A stretch of DNA of 64,000 nucleotides from Amoebophrya sp. A120 (lineage: Eukaryota; Sar; Dinophyceae; Syndiniales; Amoebophryaceae): NCBI GenBank assembly GCA_905178155.1, contig CAJINV010000004.1, forward strand, positions 8,988,417 through 9,052,416, given 5' to 3'. Both the position numbers and the translations under genes were made by a program. Every line of letters begins with the position of its first letter. The first letter of the stretch is position 1. The notes below the pieces were generated by a model. The model did no database searches and had not been told where the DNA came from. It worked only from the letters and a program-made list of their open reading frames with translations. Below, piece by piece: positions 1-11,717 of this stretch.

Positions 1-2
1 TA

Positions 3-299
3 AAAGAGAACGAATGGAAGGAGCAACTGGTGATCAAGGTGCTGCTGAAAGAGTTCGGAAATGCGCGAGTGGAAAAGTATCGCACTGTTGTGCGATATTT
101 GTACGCAAAAGCAGCCGCCGCGGCTCTAAACGTCAATACTGCATCTCCTTCCATTGACGGAAAAGGGGAGGACGCCTGGAAGGACGGCCTGAAAGCGTTT
201 GATCTGATCTGGAAGGTTGCGGACGAGATTCGGAACAAGAAACTTCCAGTGACCAGCGGCCCGTCCAGCAGCAGTAGCAGCAGCAGTGCTAAGACGTGA
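3..299 (+). CDS. 3' terminal exon of a gene cut by the window edge
   Basis: The frame is open from the left edge to TGA at 297-299, about 98 codons. It is charged and helical with spaced Trp residues (WKEQLVIKVLLKEFG, WKDGLKAFDLIWKVADE) and ends in a serine run before AKT. Its style, position and same-strand spacing match the C-terminal module of the five family genes that follow, so it is probably the last exon of another tandem copy. That is inference from pattern; similarity is too low to prove by eye. The acceptor lies outside the window. Confidence 0.45.
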   Translation, partial: KENEWKEQLVIKVLLKEFGNARVEKYRTVVRYLYAKAAAAALNVNTASPSIDGKGEDAWKDGLKAFDLIWKVADEIRNKKLPVTSGPSSSSSSSSAKT

Positions 300-1079
300 G
301 GAGATATTGGCTCTACAACTATGATTCAAAGAACTTCCATCTCATGGCTTTTGCCGTTCCGAATCGCTTTGCTCATCACATCGTGGATCCGTTAAAGGTG
401 GACGTAGCGTACCTAGCAGATAGACTGAAAAATAGCTGCGGCTGCACTGAAGACTCTTCAAGTAGAGAGTCGTGATTTCTTCCTATTCCACTACCCTTTT
501 ACCGCCTGACGGGTTCTGGCTTGATCCATGACAAGCGGACGATCTCTCAAATGATATGAACATAGTGGAAGACCACCCATTGCGCCCTGCTCCAGATCCG
601 GCGAATAATGTGTATCACCTCGACATTCGTCGCGCAGCATATTTAGATCCACCTCTTCGTTGAAGTACGGCTTGTTTTCACAGGATGGTCGACAGCAGGA
701 ATTTCAGGAGCAATGCGGCTGGTTCGGGTGCTCCCGCAGCCCTCATAGTGCATCCATTTTGCCCGCGCAATGATTTCCACTGAAACTTCTGGTACAGAAA
801 ATCAGTGAGAAAAAGTATCGCCTGATACTCAGCCTCAGGTGTCACTTTATATATTTACACACAACAATTAAGGCTCGCTACATGTCTCCTCGTATACGTA
901 CACTACTTAGATGAGATTGGAATGTCCCCTGACCCTTCTCGCCACACCAACTTCACGTGAGCTGTTATCGGTCGATTCTTTTTTCTTTCTCTTTTCTCGA
1001 GTCAATTGTTTCGTCTTGCTTGACAAATTCCAACTGCTTTAAGATTGTAAGTACGTGGCAAGAGCAAATAAACGAAAAA
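300..1079. other. intergenic, 780 bp
   Basis: There is no convincing coding frame or element. It holds the 3' flank of the left-edge gene and the 5' flank of the next. The last about 100 bases are T-rich, then A-rich before the ATG at 1080, as in the other upstream regions. Confidence 0.5.
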
Positions 1080-2610
1080 ATGAGCGTGGATTCGATGATA
1101 TGGATCACACTGGCCCCGGTCACCGAAAACGCTAAAGCCCCAGCGGAAACTTGGGAAACCTGGACAGATGACCACTTTTATGATACTTTCAAGATAAATG
1201 CGTCGCTCGCTGCGTTTTCGGCATGAAAGCGAATTGCGCAACTCCCCATGGCAAGATCTCTATGAAACTTGTACTTGCGACGATTTGTATTGACGACAAG
1301 CAGCAAGGGGATCAATCCTGAGTTTGATGCCATGCATGACATGATGCCCCGATCATGCCGAGCACGGCGGTAGCAGGCAGGAGAATTTTGGGTGCTCAGA
1401 AGCACGAATGATTCTTGCTGTCGGTTCACTTGGTGTTGTTCATTCCAGACCTAGCAGCAGTGCGACAGCGTTTTTGTTAAGTACTGATACATGGGAAGCA
1501 GAGCAGGGTATTCATTCGTTTGCGGATGGCGAAGAGCCACCAAGATACCAGCGCGATTTGAATCGGCCACGGTGCGCTGTCGTGCGGTGTCGAGATGCGG
1601 ACGAGAAAGACCGGCTGCTTCGTACCTTGAGGAATCCGCGTTGCAGGTTACTTGCGTCGAAGCGCTGCACTGCGACCGACTACAAGGAGCGGCCCGTGAG
1701 TGATGAGGAGAATCATGGAGGGGGCGGCGCGACAGGTAGCTCCGCGGCATCGTCGTCGCGCGGCGCCAAAACGAAACGGGAGGCCGCAGCGGAAGCCGGG
1801 GGTTCGGGCGACACAAAGAAAAGCAAGAAGGCACCGAAAGCGGACAAAAACGTGGCTGGTCAGGTAGAGGATGCGGTCGTGCAGGAGGGGAAGGAGAAGG
1901 CTAGCAGCAGCTCTAGTAGAAAGGCAGGGGAAGAGCTGCCCGAAAACGAGAAGATGAATAAAGGCGAGCATGGTACTGCATTTCTTTTGTTTAGGAGCCT
2001 ATGACAGGTGCTTGTATGTGGTGGGGCAAATAAAGTATCATTCCCCGAACCTGACTTTGAGTTTTCACGTTGAATCCGAAATGATGACGTTCATGTGGTT
2101 GGTAAACAACAACTCGTAGTAGCGATCTCTCTGTAAAAAGATCTTCGTCTTGCAACGGTTCCACAAAAATTTCTTTCAAACATACAAGGTGAAGGTTCGC
2201 AAAAGTCCGTACCTCTGCAGAGCGTCGACTCGTTATTGGACCTGAGTCAAAAGCACGCGAAGGTAAAGCTGGCGGAGTTGTTGGGTGTCGATGTTGGCAA
2301 CCTCAAGCTGGAAGGATGGGACAGGCGCGAGGAGCTAATCATCGCCAGGATCCTGCGGAACGCGTTCCCCGCCTCCGATGCCCCCGTCATCAAGCAGCGC
2401 ATATCGGAAAGGTCAGAGGAGGAGCTCCGAAAGGTCTCGAGCCTCATTGGGCAGCTCGACGACCTGGCAGCAGAGTCGCCGGAAGCGGACCGGGTCCGCG
2501 AGGAGTGCGAGAAGGTGCGGCAGAATGTGGAAAAATTTCTGCGGGTGCGGGGGCGCTACGCGGAGAAAGAAGGCAAAGCAGATTTGGTACAGGGCAGCGC
2601 AGAACAGTAA
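1080..2610 (+). CDS. tandem family gene 1, short form with RRM-like region
   Basis: Proposed exons are 1080-1201, 1449-1972 and 2189-2610, giving 355 aa; both introns obey GT-AG and keep frame. Exon 1 starts MSVDSMIWITLAP and carries AETWETWTDDHFYDTF, which aligns with AETAWQELYDDASEEL of gene 3. Exon 2 has a degenerate RRM-like strand pattern (CAVVRCRDADEKDRLL), then a Lys/Ala/Ser-rich linker. Exon 3 is the helical C-terminal module (VKLAELLGVDVGNLKLEGW, then a Glu/Arg-rich coiled coil). It is the only array gene without introner elements and lacks the long N-terminal middle of its paralogues, so it may be reduced. The first donor (1202) is the weakest boundary. Function unknown. Confidence 0.6.
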
Positions 2611-3409
2611 ATGCCATTGGTTTATACTTGGATCTGCTAGAAGTGGATGTTGCAGCGAGCGCGCCGCTGCTGATCGAGGGAATTATTGGCACCAGGGACG
2701 AGCATGCAGAAAATGGGGTCTGTGCCTGCAAGAATGCTGCGGCTTTTTTCACCAAAGTAGAAGCGACACTCCTCGAGCTGGTTCCTGTGTCGATGTGAAC
2801 TTTTTCTTGTCTCGCCGATTTTACCGATGCCGCAACTTGTGGTTTCTAACTCAGCTGAACTTAGCTGGCTGCTGATCCACTTGAGCTCTTTTCACCCTCC
2901 ATGCAATTGCGTAGAAAAACGAGGAGATCCCATTTTCATATTCATCACAACTTGTCTTTCGAGAGACGTCCTTTTGTTCGAGGACAGCACACACCCAGGT
3001 CAATATGGTAGACGTTTTTTTTCCGCTTTCGCTTTTTTCAGTCTTCGTTTGCTGCAATTCATGCTGCGAACTACTTAGTGCGATTTCCATTTTTCGCTTG
3101 AATCTGCATGAAAGCTTCTGGATCTTATCAGGACTTGTTAGATTGGCTTTATTTGTTGATGTTGCGATTTGACTTTATATTTCTTTTTCTGTAGGGTATG
3201 TCTATGTTCTATGTAGGCGAACAACTTGAATTTGAGACATTCACAACCGCTTGCTTTGCGGACAATTGAAGTTCTGGTTCTGGAACACTCTTAAGTTCAG
3301 TACGTATTAGCATCGTATCGAGTTTTTGTCGTTTTTGTCCATCTCAAATAGCGTGTCGCTTAGCCACCTCACTGAAGCTGGCGAGGTAGTTCTTCGAAAG
3401 ACACTGAAG
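2611..3409. other. intergenic, 799 bp
   Basis: This is a T-rich spacer between family genes 1 and 2. Short ORFs on both strands look random. No element, TIR or RNA gene is visible. Confidence 0.5.
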
Positions 3410-6400
3410 ATGAGCGTCACAAGAAAAGAGTCTAATTCTCCTCCTTCCACCAGGGAAAGGCAAATCCTGGAATTTTGGGTTCCGGAAAGCGAAGGTGATC
3501 AGACGCAGGTGACTTTGTATACGGCCTCAAAATCTGAGTGCAGATACCGGGCTCGGACAACCAGGCAAGACGAACTGCCAGTCGGGGCTCGGACGCTCGA
3601 GGAGATGGTTAAATTAGCGGAAAACTCGATCGAGGCGTTCAGCCGCGCGACAGCAGACCTGAGGCTGGAAAGCGGGCGCGATGGCGCACAGCATGCGGGA
3701 GATACGGCGGACGATGCGTTGCAGTTGCTGGAGTATGTGATCCAAGCAGAAATTGCTTGGGAAGCAAACGGGGAAATAAGGAAGTGTATGATTACTCAAC
3801 ACTACCGCGAGCGAGTTTCCGCTGCACGCGAGGGCTTCAATGCTGCGGTACAGGAATTCACGAGAGTATGAAAGTGCACAACTCCCCCTTCCCCTCATTT
3901 GTCATGCAAAATAGAAATACCCAATCCAGATCCACCCTTTGCCTCTTTGCACTGTTTGCATCACAAGTTCTGGTAGCCCAAATAGCACTACAACCCTGTG
4001 CAAATTTGTCATGCAAAACCGGCATGCTTGCTGATGCTTGTACTGCCGTTCATGCTATACAAATGAGGGGAAGGGGGGGCTGTGCATTGTTATAGAGAGC
4101 CAAGGAAGACCAAGACGCCCGGAATAACCCCATTGTTGGCCGGGCGAGAGCATCAAGAGCGAGTTCTTCGGGTTACTCCCTTTCATCCGACAATAGAGAA
4201 GCTGCGAAGGTCCAGGGGGCCGCGTATGGTCCGGAGTCGAAAATAAACGGCCTCGCGCCGTCGAGCTCGTCTACATTTCGAAGAACAAGGACAGAGCGTG
4301 GTCGAGACCGTAGAGGAAGAAGTGCAGACTCGGATGGAAATAAAGTAGCGACCAGCTCGTGGGATAGGAAAACAGCCGATGATCGAGATAGGAAAACAGC
4401 CGACCGAGGTGAAGGAGGGCGCGAGCGAGATCGAAGGAGCAGTGGGAGATCACGCAGTGCCCGACGCAGAAAGCGAAGTAGCAGAGCGCGCAGTAGACGC
4501 GCCTCCAAGTCGAAGACCGATCGAAAAGCCGCATCACGGTCACGGTCACGGGATCGAGCGGTGTGGAAGCGGTCGGTCGAGGCCCCTCAACAGGGGACTG
4601 GGTTGCTGACGGGAGCGGATGGGAGTGGTAAGTGTATTTTACTTTCTACCTTTTTTGTCGAGTAGCGATGGAGATAAAGCAAAAACGTCATCCAGTTTTA
4701 GAAAACTCGCTGGGACATCTTTTGATCCTCCTCTACATGATTATTACAGGTGCACCAAAAGCAAAACAACTTTCTTCTTCATCAAGTTCGTTGCGGCGTT
4801 CGTACAACACGTCAGCCAAGAAAAGCGAACGGTTTTTGTCGGAGGCGGAACAGGAGCGTGCAGTCTTCATCAACTGGCCCATGCATTACGAGCACGCCGC
4901 CGTCTCACCCGCGGCGGAGGCCGATCACGACTGTATTCGGGAGGAGCTGTTTCGCCGGGTCGGAGGAGAGCATCGCGTCGTAGACTACTATTGCCAGGAC
5001 GAGCACGCTGTGGTTGCGGTGTTCGCTGACGCAGCGGACGTGGAAAAAGTACTTGAGGCGTCGCAGCGCCTGAGTTTATTGGATCCAGAGTACCAGGCCG
5101 ACGCTTTTTCTTACAACCGTGATCGAGCCGCGTCTTCTGCACCTGTTCCGAAGCACGATGCTGGGGCACGGCAATCTGGCTCGTCCGTTCAGCAAGCCGC
5201 TGGAGCTGTTTCCGTTTCATCTGGTTGTGACGTGAAGGAGAAGGAAAAGGAGCAGGACGAGCAGGAGAAAGCAAGAGCAACCGGCAGCAGCAGTGCGCTA
5301 GTAGGAGCCTCTGCCTCCCAGCTAGTTGCCAGAGGCGCTGCCGCGGGAGCCAGTAGCAAAGGCGAAGCTGAAGAAGAGCCACTGGCAAAGCGCAAGAAGA
5401 CCGCTGAGAAGAAAGGCGGAGCCCTAGTAACCAAACGGAATAAGGCAGCTGGGGCGGGGCCTGCGAGTGGAAAAAACGAAGAAAACAACCCGTCCTCCTC
5501 GGCTTTAGGGCGTAGCAAAAGCAAATCGACGCGGGCGGGCGCTTCGTCGTCAGGCAGCGGCGTGCTATGTATAGTGATACAACTCTATGTAATACTAATT
5601 TCTTCTGCAGTAATTATAGAGGCCTTGAGCTACTAGTATTACAAATGCGGATTTCATCTCCTCCTCGTGGCAAGATCTGCATAATATAAAATGAACCAAA
5701 AATTATGTCTCGAAAACGAATAGGCGCCGGCGCGGCATCGAGGCAGACGGGTACGTTAACGGAAGACCTGGCGCAGCAAGTACGGTTGAAAGTTGAGGAA
5801 TTCGTTTTCACCGTTGGCGTAAAGAAGTTGAAAGCCATATAACCTGCTCAGGTGTTACAATCTGAAGCGTTGCAATAGAATATGGAATTTGTGTTGCAAA
5901 ATCCGCAACATCTGGCCTACCCCCAAAGGAGCGCGCATGACAAGTTTCGGAGCCCCAAACCCCATGAGATTCTGACGAAATTTGTATTGCGAAAAGCCCA
6001 AGTCTCTGTATTGTAAAGAGGCTGTTCATGCAAGACAAATTCCAGATTGTATTGTAACGTTTGAGATTGTAACATCTGAGCAAGCCATAAGCCAAGTGTG
6101 CGGAGCTGGGCGTTCGATTGCCGGAACGCACGTCACTTTTACGCGTGCGCTATCAAAATGAAAAATCCCCCGTCCCCATATTAAAACGGAAATTTGTGAT
6201 GCTGATTTGTGGTCAAACATCGTCTTTGTCTTGCATATAGGGTCATAGGAGCCATTTTACGCATTCCAGAGCAAATCTGTCATGCGCTTTCGATATCAAA
6301 TGCAAAAATGTCTGGGTCTGGAAGAATGCAACTTGTAATGCGTATTTCAGAACACAGAAAAGTCTCTCATGCATACGTAGCAAAAGCAGCCACTTTTTGT

Positions 6401-7025
6401 CAGCAAAATAGGGGACTTGTCATGCGGATTCGGCATTGCGGAAGGTTCTCGAAACCTGTGATGCTAGAGCTTCCATGCCAGACCTTCTGTGTCATGCAAA
6501 AACAGCATGAATCTTCCTTTCCAGACCCAGACATTTTTACATTTGATATTCGACTATTGCGAACCTGTACCTGTTTGCCATGCGCAATTGCTAGCCTTCT
6601 GCATACCCAAACAGGCCAAGAAAATGCACCCACGCACCTTCTGCAAGACAGATCTGATTTGTGTACGCAAATCCAGCATCAGAAACTTCGTTTCGATATG
6701 GGGAGGGGGGACTTTTCCTCTCAATATGCGCGCGTACGCGCTGCAGAAATGGAGTAAAACCTTGAAGACAACTGATCGGCCATCTCTACTCACGCTCGAC
6801 GAGTTGCGTCGGCGAATCATGGAGATTGGGAAAACCTTGATTGGGCGTCTAAGTGACCTCGAGGCACTTGAGGAGGCGGGGGCAGAAGATGCGCGGCTGG
6901 AAACTGCCCGCGCGGAGTTGAAGGCGGTGTGGGAAAAATTTGATACCATTAAAAAGGTGACGGATTCATACATCGAGGCAGAAAATCTGCCCAGAGAGGA
7001 GAACGAGGAGGGTTCTCAAAACTGA
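3410..7025 (+). CDS. tandem family gene 2: RS-rich, RRM-like protein
   Basis: Exons are 3410-3866, 4100-4627, 4750-5568, 5724-5837, 6095-6150 and 6732-7025 (755 aa). The introns at 4628-4749 and 5569-5723 are GT-AG; the other three gaps are introner elements. Residues 1-152 form the helical N-terminal module. Residues 153-328 are Arg/Ser-rich like an RS domain (SRARSRRASKSK, SRSRSRDR). Residues about 360-450 look like a degenerate RRM: ERAVFINWPMHY resembles an RNP2 strand and HAVVAVFADAADVEKVLEAS resembles beta3-alpha2. A Lys/Ala/Ser linker follows, then the C-terminal module from 602 (LKAKCAELGVRLPERTSLLRVR, then a coiled coil). RS plus RRM would suggest RNA processing, but the RRM lacks clear RNP1 aromatics. 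The donor at 5569 is a choice among weak sites. Confidence 0.8.
3867..4094 (+). mobile_element. introner element, family D
   Basis: 228 bp with long inverted ends (tatgaaagtgcacaactccc and its near complement). TSD gagag at 3862-3866 and 4095-4099. Removal with one TSD joins phase 1 (ACGAGAG/CCAAG) and opens 528 bases of downstream frame. Confidence 0.9.
5838..6089 (-). mobile_element. introner element, family E, inverted
   Basis: 252 bp. TSD agcca at 5833-5837 and 6090-6094. Removal joins phase 1 and restores the C-terminal module. The interior matches the reverse complement of the copy at 22563. Confidence 0.88.
6151..6726 (+). mobile_element. introner element, family C, carrying a nested family A element
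   Basis: 576 bp; TSD tgcgc at 6146-6150 and 6727-6731; phase 0 junction. The ends are purine/pyrimidine tracts (aaaaatcccccgtcccc and gatatggggaggggggac). Without the nested copy it is 316 bp, close to the 322 bp of the two other family C copies. Confidence 0.9.
6294..6548 (+). mobile_element. introner element, family A, nested inside family C
   Basis: 255 bp with the family A ends tgtctgggtctggaag and cttccagacccagaca. TSD ttcga at 6289-6293 and 6549-6553 lies within the family C element, so insertion was secondary. Confidence 0.9.
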
Positions 7026-7632
7026 AAAACTTTTGTACAACTACTGCAGGAAAAGGGAGCAACAAGAACGTAAGCACGCTTGTGTACAACTGGTCGCGAC
7101 TCATCATGAAAAGTGTGAAGCTCCCCCTGACCGCTCGGACTCGCGCCCCTGCGGCCTTTAATTTCGCAGCGAGCAACCAAGTAGCACTAGCCGGCGTGGC
7201 GCGGATTATCGATCCCGCAGTAATTCAAACGTGCACACGCGGCCAGGCTAATTTTCGTCTTCAGTTCGTTGGATGCTTTGCACTACTACCACAAAGTGGC
7301 AATTTTTGTCCTTATAATTTTTTTTTTGAAGAATGGTAAATGTCAGGCTACGCATGCAAAGTATGACTTTCTTCGGCAACAAGCAATAAAGTATGATTTT
7401 CTTCGGCACCGAGGCGCACAACTAAACCGGTATACAGTGGCAGTCAGGCCGACCTAAGTCACAGCCGAGCGAGGACCACGCCCTGACTACGGGAAAAAAT
7501 AGAAAGAAATTTTTTGTATTTCCAATTCCGACTTAGCGCAGCACAAGACGAATTTAGACTTGTTACCTAATAGCATTAGCATTTTCTTTGTTTTCGTAGA
7601 AACACAGCAGTAGAAACACAGCATCTGTCATA
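7026..7632. other. intergenic, 607 bp
   Basis: Spacer between family genes 2 and 3. It has a short imperfect repeat around 7362-7411 (two copies of a 'tatgattttcttcggca'-like segment). Nothing else was recognised. Confidence 0.5.
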
Positions 7633-10600
7633 ATGAGTGTCCGTTCCCAAGAAGGGCCTCCGAATGGTGTGGGGGATGGGAGTAGGGAGGACGACGAGGG
7701 GCATGAATCTGAGGACCCCGACTCATGTCAAGAACATACAGAGGACGATCCGGAGGCGGAAAGCAGGTACCTCCAACTGTATATAAAGATTCCGGACGTC
7801 GAGCCCGAGCTGCAGGAAAAATACGCCGCGCCCTTCAATGCCGGCAGCCGCGCCGAAACCGCTTGGCAAGAGTTGTACGACGACGCCTCTTACCAGGTGC
7901 AAAAGTGTCTGGCTCTGGAAGATTGCCAGGTTTGTCATGCATTTTTCGCATAACCTTTACCTTAACCCGTGAAGATGCCTGTAATGCATGACCTAGCATC
8001 ACAGATTTTCAAAGGGCCTTCTGATGCGTATTCCGCATGAGAAACGCCCCCTCCGTGTAGCACAAACTGAACTCCTCTTGCTGGCCATGCGATACAGATT
8101 ACAGTGGTTGAGGGGTAAAAAAGGTCATGCAATACAGATTTTTTTTACCTTCCAAACGTATTATTGTCACAAATTGCAACCTTCCAGACCCAGACAGTTT
8201 TGCATTTGATACCTCTGAGGAATTGGACAGATTGCTGGGCGAGGAAAGCGGTCTCGAATCTATCTACAAAGGCACCCGTCTATCCTGTGCAAAAGTATCG
8301 CACTCGTAGTAATTGCAATTATGCATGACAAATCTCTTTCTCAACGTAAATTAGCACTACAAATTGAATTTGTAATGCTGGGCTAATTTGTAATGCAGTT
8401 TATACTAGTACGACTACAATACTTTCGCAATGCATACCGTCGGGCCCCCGAGGTGGTGGAGGCGTTCACGAAGGATGAGAAGGGCCGCGACTTCCTGGCA
8501 GCCGCGCTGCGGAGGCGTCCCGCCGCCCTATACCTAGGCGAAAAAGTGAAGGCCACCGTCCACGCCCTGCCGCTGGATTTTGACGCGCTTGAGCCGCTGC
8601 GGCGTTGCGGGTACGCTGCTGACGACAGTGAGTCCGCGGTCTCCACCCTCGAGCGCGCCGTGCTACGCGGCAGCTCCTCCTCCTCGTCTTCTTTATCGCG
8701 CGACGCCGGCGCGTTCCCGGAAGATGACGGCGGCCGAGAGGCACTTGGCTGCCTCGCCCGGGCTGCCGAAGAGCAGCTGCAGGCGTTCCGCGAGGCGTTA
8801 GAGCAGTGCGCACAGCAATTCGGTGCGCCGGGTGCGACAGATTTCCTACCCTCATTTGCCGCGAAGATGGAAGAGAGAGTGCTGGAAATGCAAGAAGAAA
8901 TTGCAATCCACGAGTCCCGGACCAAGCACGCTCTATCCCAGGTCCCGAAGGTGGAGCCCCCGCCGGGCGACGCAGGTAAGCGGTCAGCGTGGCTTTTGTT
9001 AGAGATTCGCCGCGCTCCCTACTTAAGTAGCGACTTTAATACTTCGTATTGCTTCAGCATACCAGATCCTTCCCACTTCGTTCATTCCCCGGGTCGCATG
9101 CTTTGATATCGGAAACAAAAAAAGAATGAGAAAGAGATAAAAGGAGCAACTCATCTAACAGCGCAGTGTCGTACAGCCGCAGCTAGGAGCATATAAAAGC
9201 ATTCAATTTGATGATCACAGGTCGCACCTCAAGTTCCAAGTTAGCTCCGCGAGGCGGGAGAGAGCAGTCGGACGATGAAGTAGAAAAACGAGCTGCTCGT
9301 TCGGAACAGCAAACGGGTCGTGATGAAGAGCGGAAGACGACGAAGAATATTACCGTGAGTGCTCCTATCGCCGCTCCGGCCACAAGAGGGACGTCCATCA
9401 GCAACGCCAACAAGCCAACTACCTCTACTTCCAAACAGGCGGCGCTACCAGAGTCTTCACCAGCAAACCGCCTCAACAGCGGTCTTCCGCTGGCAGGGTC
9501 ATCTACTTCAGGCACAATTCTTGCGGGGGCTTCCTCTACCCGACCGATGAAGCGACATCAAGCGCTTGGTGAGAGTGGGAGTGGAGCGGAAATGATCGCA
9601 GTAGACGAATTTGACGCACCAGCTTCCAAAACGAAAAAGTCCAGGCGTGTGGACGGGCAGGAAGATAAAGACCCTCTGCCGAAGGAGCTCTCGACGAAGC
9701 TTCCAGAAGATGAAAACAGAGCCACCTCCGCCTTGAGTTCGACAGTATTGGAAAAGAAGAAAAAGGACGCGGAAAAAGAAAAACAAGCCAGCTCAAGAAG
9801 TAGTGCAGCTACAAGAACAGGTTTGCGTTGTATAATTTGCGTCTTTTGCTGCAACATGAGTGCTTGTTCATCGACTATAGGTTTTCTGTTGTCGGAGTCG
9901 GTGTAAGTAAGTATCTACATCTAGTGCTCAACATGCCACAGAAAAAGAGACGCGGAACCGCAAAGTTCAAAATGCGCTTAATTTGCGAATTGATGTTTTT
10001 ACACCAGGTCCTCACGATCATGCCCTCGATCGTCCGACGGGAGCCACAAGCAACTCTCGAGGAGGAGATCACGACGACAAACCCCCGCCCCGAAGACCCG
10101 CGGCGCTCTCGAACGACTGCAAATCCAAGGTCGAAGAGGTGCTCATGTTGTCCAGCAACGAAGCGAGAGAACGTTGCGCGAAACATGCCGTGGAGATTGT
10201 TTTTGGAGAGCGCACGGAGATATGTATGGCCCGCCTTCTGAAGCACGAGTTTTCATCCTCGAAGCCCAAAGAAGGCGCTATGAAATGCAAATATGTCTGG
10301 GTCTGGAGGAATGCAAGACGTGTCATGCAGATTTTCATTTTCCATGCCACATCCACATGAAGTTTGGAATGCAGGACTTAGAGTGACAGGGTCTTCGACG
10401 TCTCTATCATGCCTATCCTGCATGACAAACTGCCTCTAAACTTGTTCAAAAGTGTACAGCTTTTGGTAGTCATGCACCACAAATTTTTGTACGATCCAGA
10501 CTTAGCAATAGCATGAAAAGTTCGCGTCCTCCCAAGACCCAGACATATTTGCAATGCATAAGCGCGAAGCAAGTGCAACAACCTCCGCGGGTTCACAGCT

Positions 10601-10890
10601 ACCTTCTGCAGCGGGCGCGAGCTATGGTGCATCAGGAGCTGCGGGCGAGAAACGGTGGCCCGCCGACCGATTCGGCGCCCGCGGCCGCCCTCGATCCGAA
10701 GGCCTACGCAGAGCGGGTTCGCAATGCCGGATCCTTCGAAAAGAAGGCGGCTCAGTGGAAGCTGGTCTACGATTCTTTGTGCAGCCTCGATAGCCCGGAG
10801 GCTGGTGCTTCTCGCAGGAGCACAACAAAGGCGAAGCCTTTAGGCCTTCAAGGCGCCGGTGACCAAAGCACGAATAAAGCTGGAGGCTAG
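7633..10890 (+). CDS. tandem family gene 3: coiled-coil form
   Basis: Exons are 7633-7890, 8217-8280, 8442-8975, 9221-9820, 10008-10278 and 10566-10890 (683 aa). The introns at 8976-9220 and 9821-10007 are GT-AG, phase 1. The other gaps are elements A, B and A. The N-terminal module reads YLQLYIKIPDVEPEL...AETAWQELYDDASEELDRLLGE and continues into KVKATVHALPLDFD, which matches gene 5 (TVHALP). A predicted coiled coil covers about residues 190-270. A Lys/Ser/Ala-rich linker (286-485) precedes the C-terminal module (KVEEVLMLSSNEARERCAKH...MARLLKHEF). There is no RRM-like exon; with gene 5 it forms a second subfamily. Function unknown. Confidence 0.85.
7891..8211 (+). mobile_element. introner element, family A
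   Basis: 321 bp, the longest unbroken A copy. TSD cctct at 7886-7890 and 8212-8216. Phase 0 removal gives GCCTCT/GAGGAA and restores the paralogue-conserved DASEELDRLLGE. Confidence 0.9.
8281..8436 (-). mobile_element. introner element, family B, inverted
   Basis: 156 bp. The left end tatcctgtgcaaaagtatcg matches the family; the right end is slightly decayed. TSD ccgtc at 8276-8280 and 8437-8441; phase 1. Confidence 0.9.
10279..10560 (+). mobile_element. introner element, family A
   Basis: 282 bp. The duplication is imperfect (ggcgc 10274-10278, agcgc 10561-10565). Phase 2 removal gives GAAGGCGC/GAAGCAA and opens the last exon. Confidence 0.85.
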
Positions 10891-11717
10891 CGGAGATGTT
10901 CCGGCTTGCGCATCTTGTTCTGTCGTGGCCTTATTTTCATCCTGACCGGCGCAGCCGCTGCAAGATCTTTGGAAAGTGTGAAGAGCTGTAGTGTCAGAAA
11001 GACAACAGGAACAGGATGAAAAAGGTCAATATCCCGCCACTGATTCAGATTTTAGTGGTGGGTGGCCGCAAGGATCATTGGATGGGGTTCTGCTTGAATC
11101 AAAGAAGGTTTAGGCTACATCTTCATATTGCGACGCGTTGTAATAAGTTGGGCATTTCAGGCACCACTGCTTTTGTCCGTTAAGTGTCCAACATTTCAAT
11201 TCCAGGCTTGAGTTTGTTTTCTAACGAAGCTCTGATGTTCATGTTGCAGCTAATGCAAATTATGTTCGTTCTCGCATCATGCCATGGCATGCTTTGTTTT
11301 TGGTCCTGAAAATGTAGAAAGGTGAGTGCTTGCTCGAATGCAACTGGTTTCTGCGTGCGCGGCGTATCAGACTTATTCTTGCCTATAATCTTCTGCCGAC
11401 AGTGGACAGGAATGAACCCGCAGGAGGAGCTTAGCTGCTACACGTTTATGGTGCTACGTCAAGATGCCGACGTTACAAACATAGACATACAAAGCACATA
11501 ACTTGTACACAAAATCGATTTAAACATTGTTTGCGTTCTGATTACAAGGTCTTTATTCGAATTCCCGCACTGTGACGAGCTCGAGAACTAGGTGTAGAAG
11601 ATATCATACAAATACAATTTTCTTCTGTCGTGTGACTTGTTTTTGCTTCAGCTTAAGTTAAAAAATAAAAATGCCGTGACACAGTAGAAACCGATCTGCG
11701 TCTTTCTAGGTTCAAAA
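10891..11717. other. intergenic, 827 bp
   Basis: Spacer between family genes 3 and 4. No frame above noise, no element, no repeat recognised. Confidence 0.5.

Noticed and set aside
1408-1448. Extension of the gene 1 exon 2 frame upstream of 1449
   Set aside because: A good acceptor (cattccag) lies at 1448, and the sequence before it does not match the paralogues.
4632-4749. Frame continuing through 4632-4749 as coding
   Set aside because: This is a GT-AG intron; splicing joins GGGAGTG to GTGCACC in phase and connects two paralogue-conserved exons.
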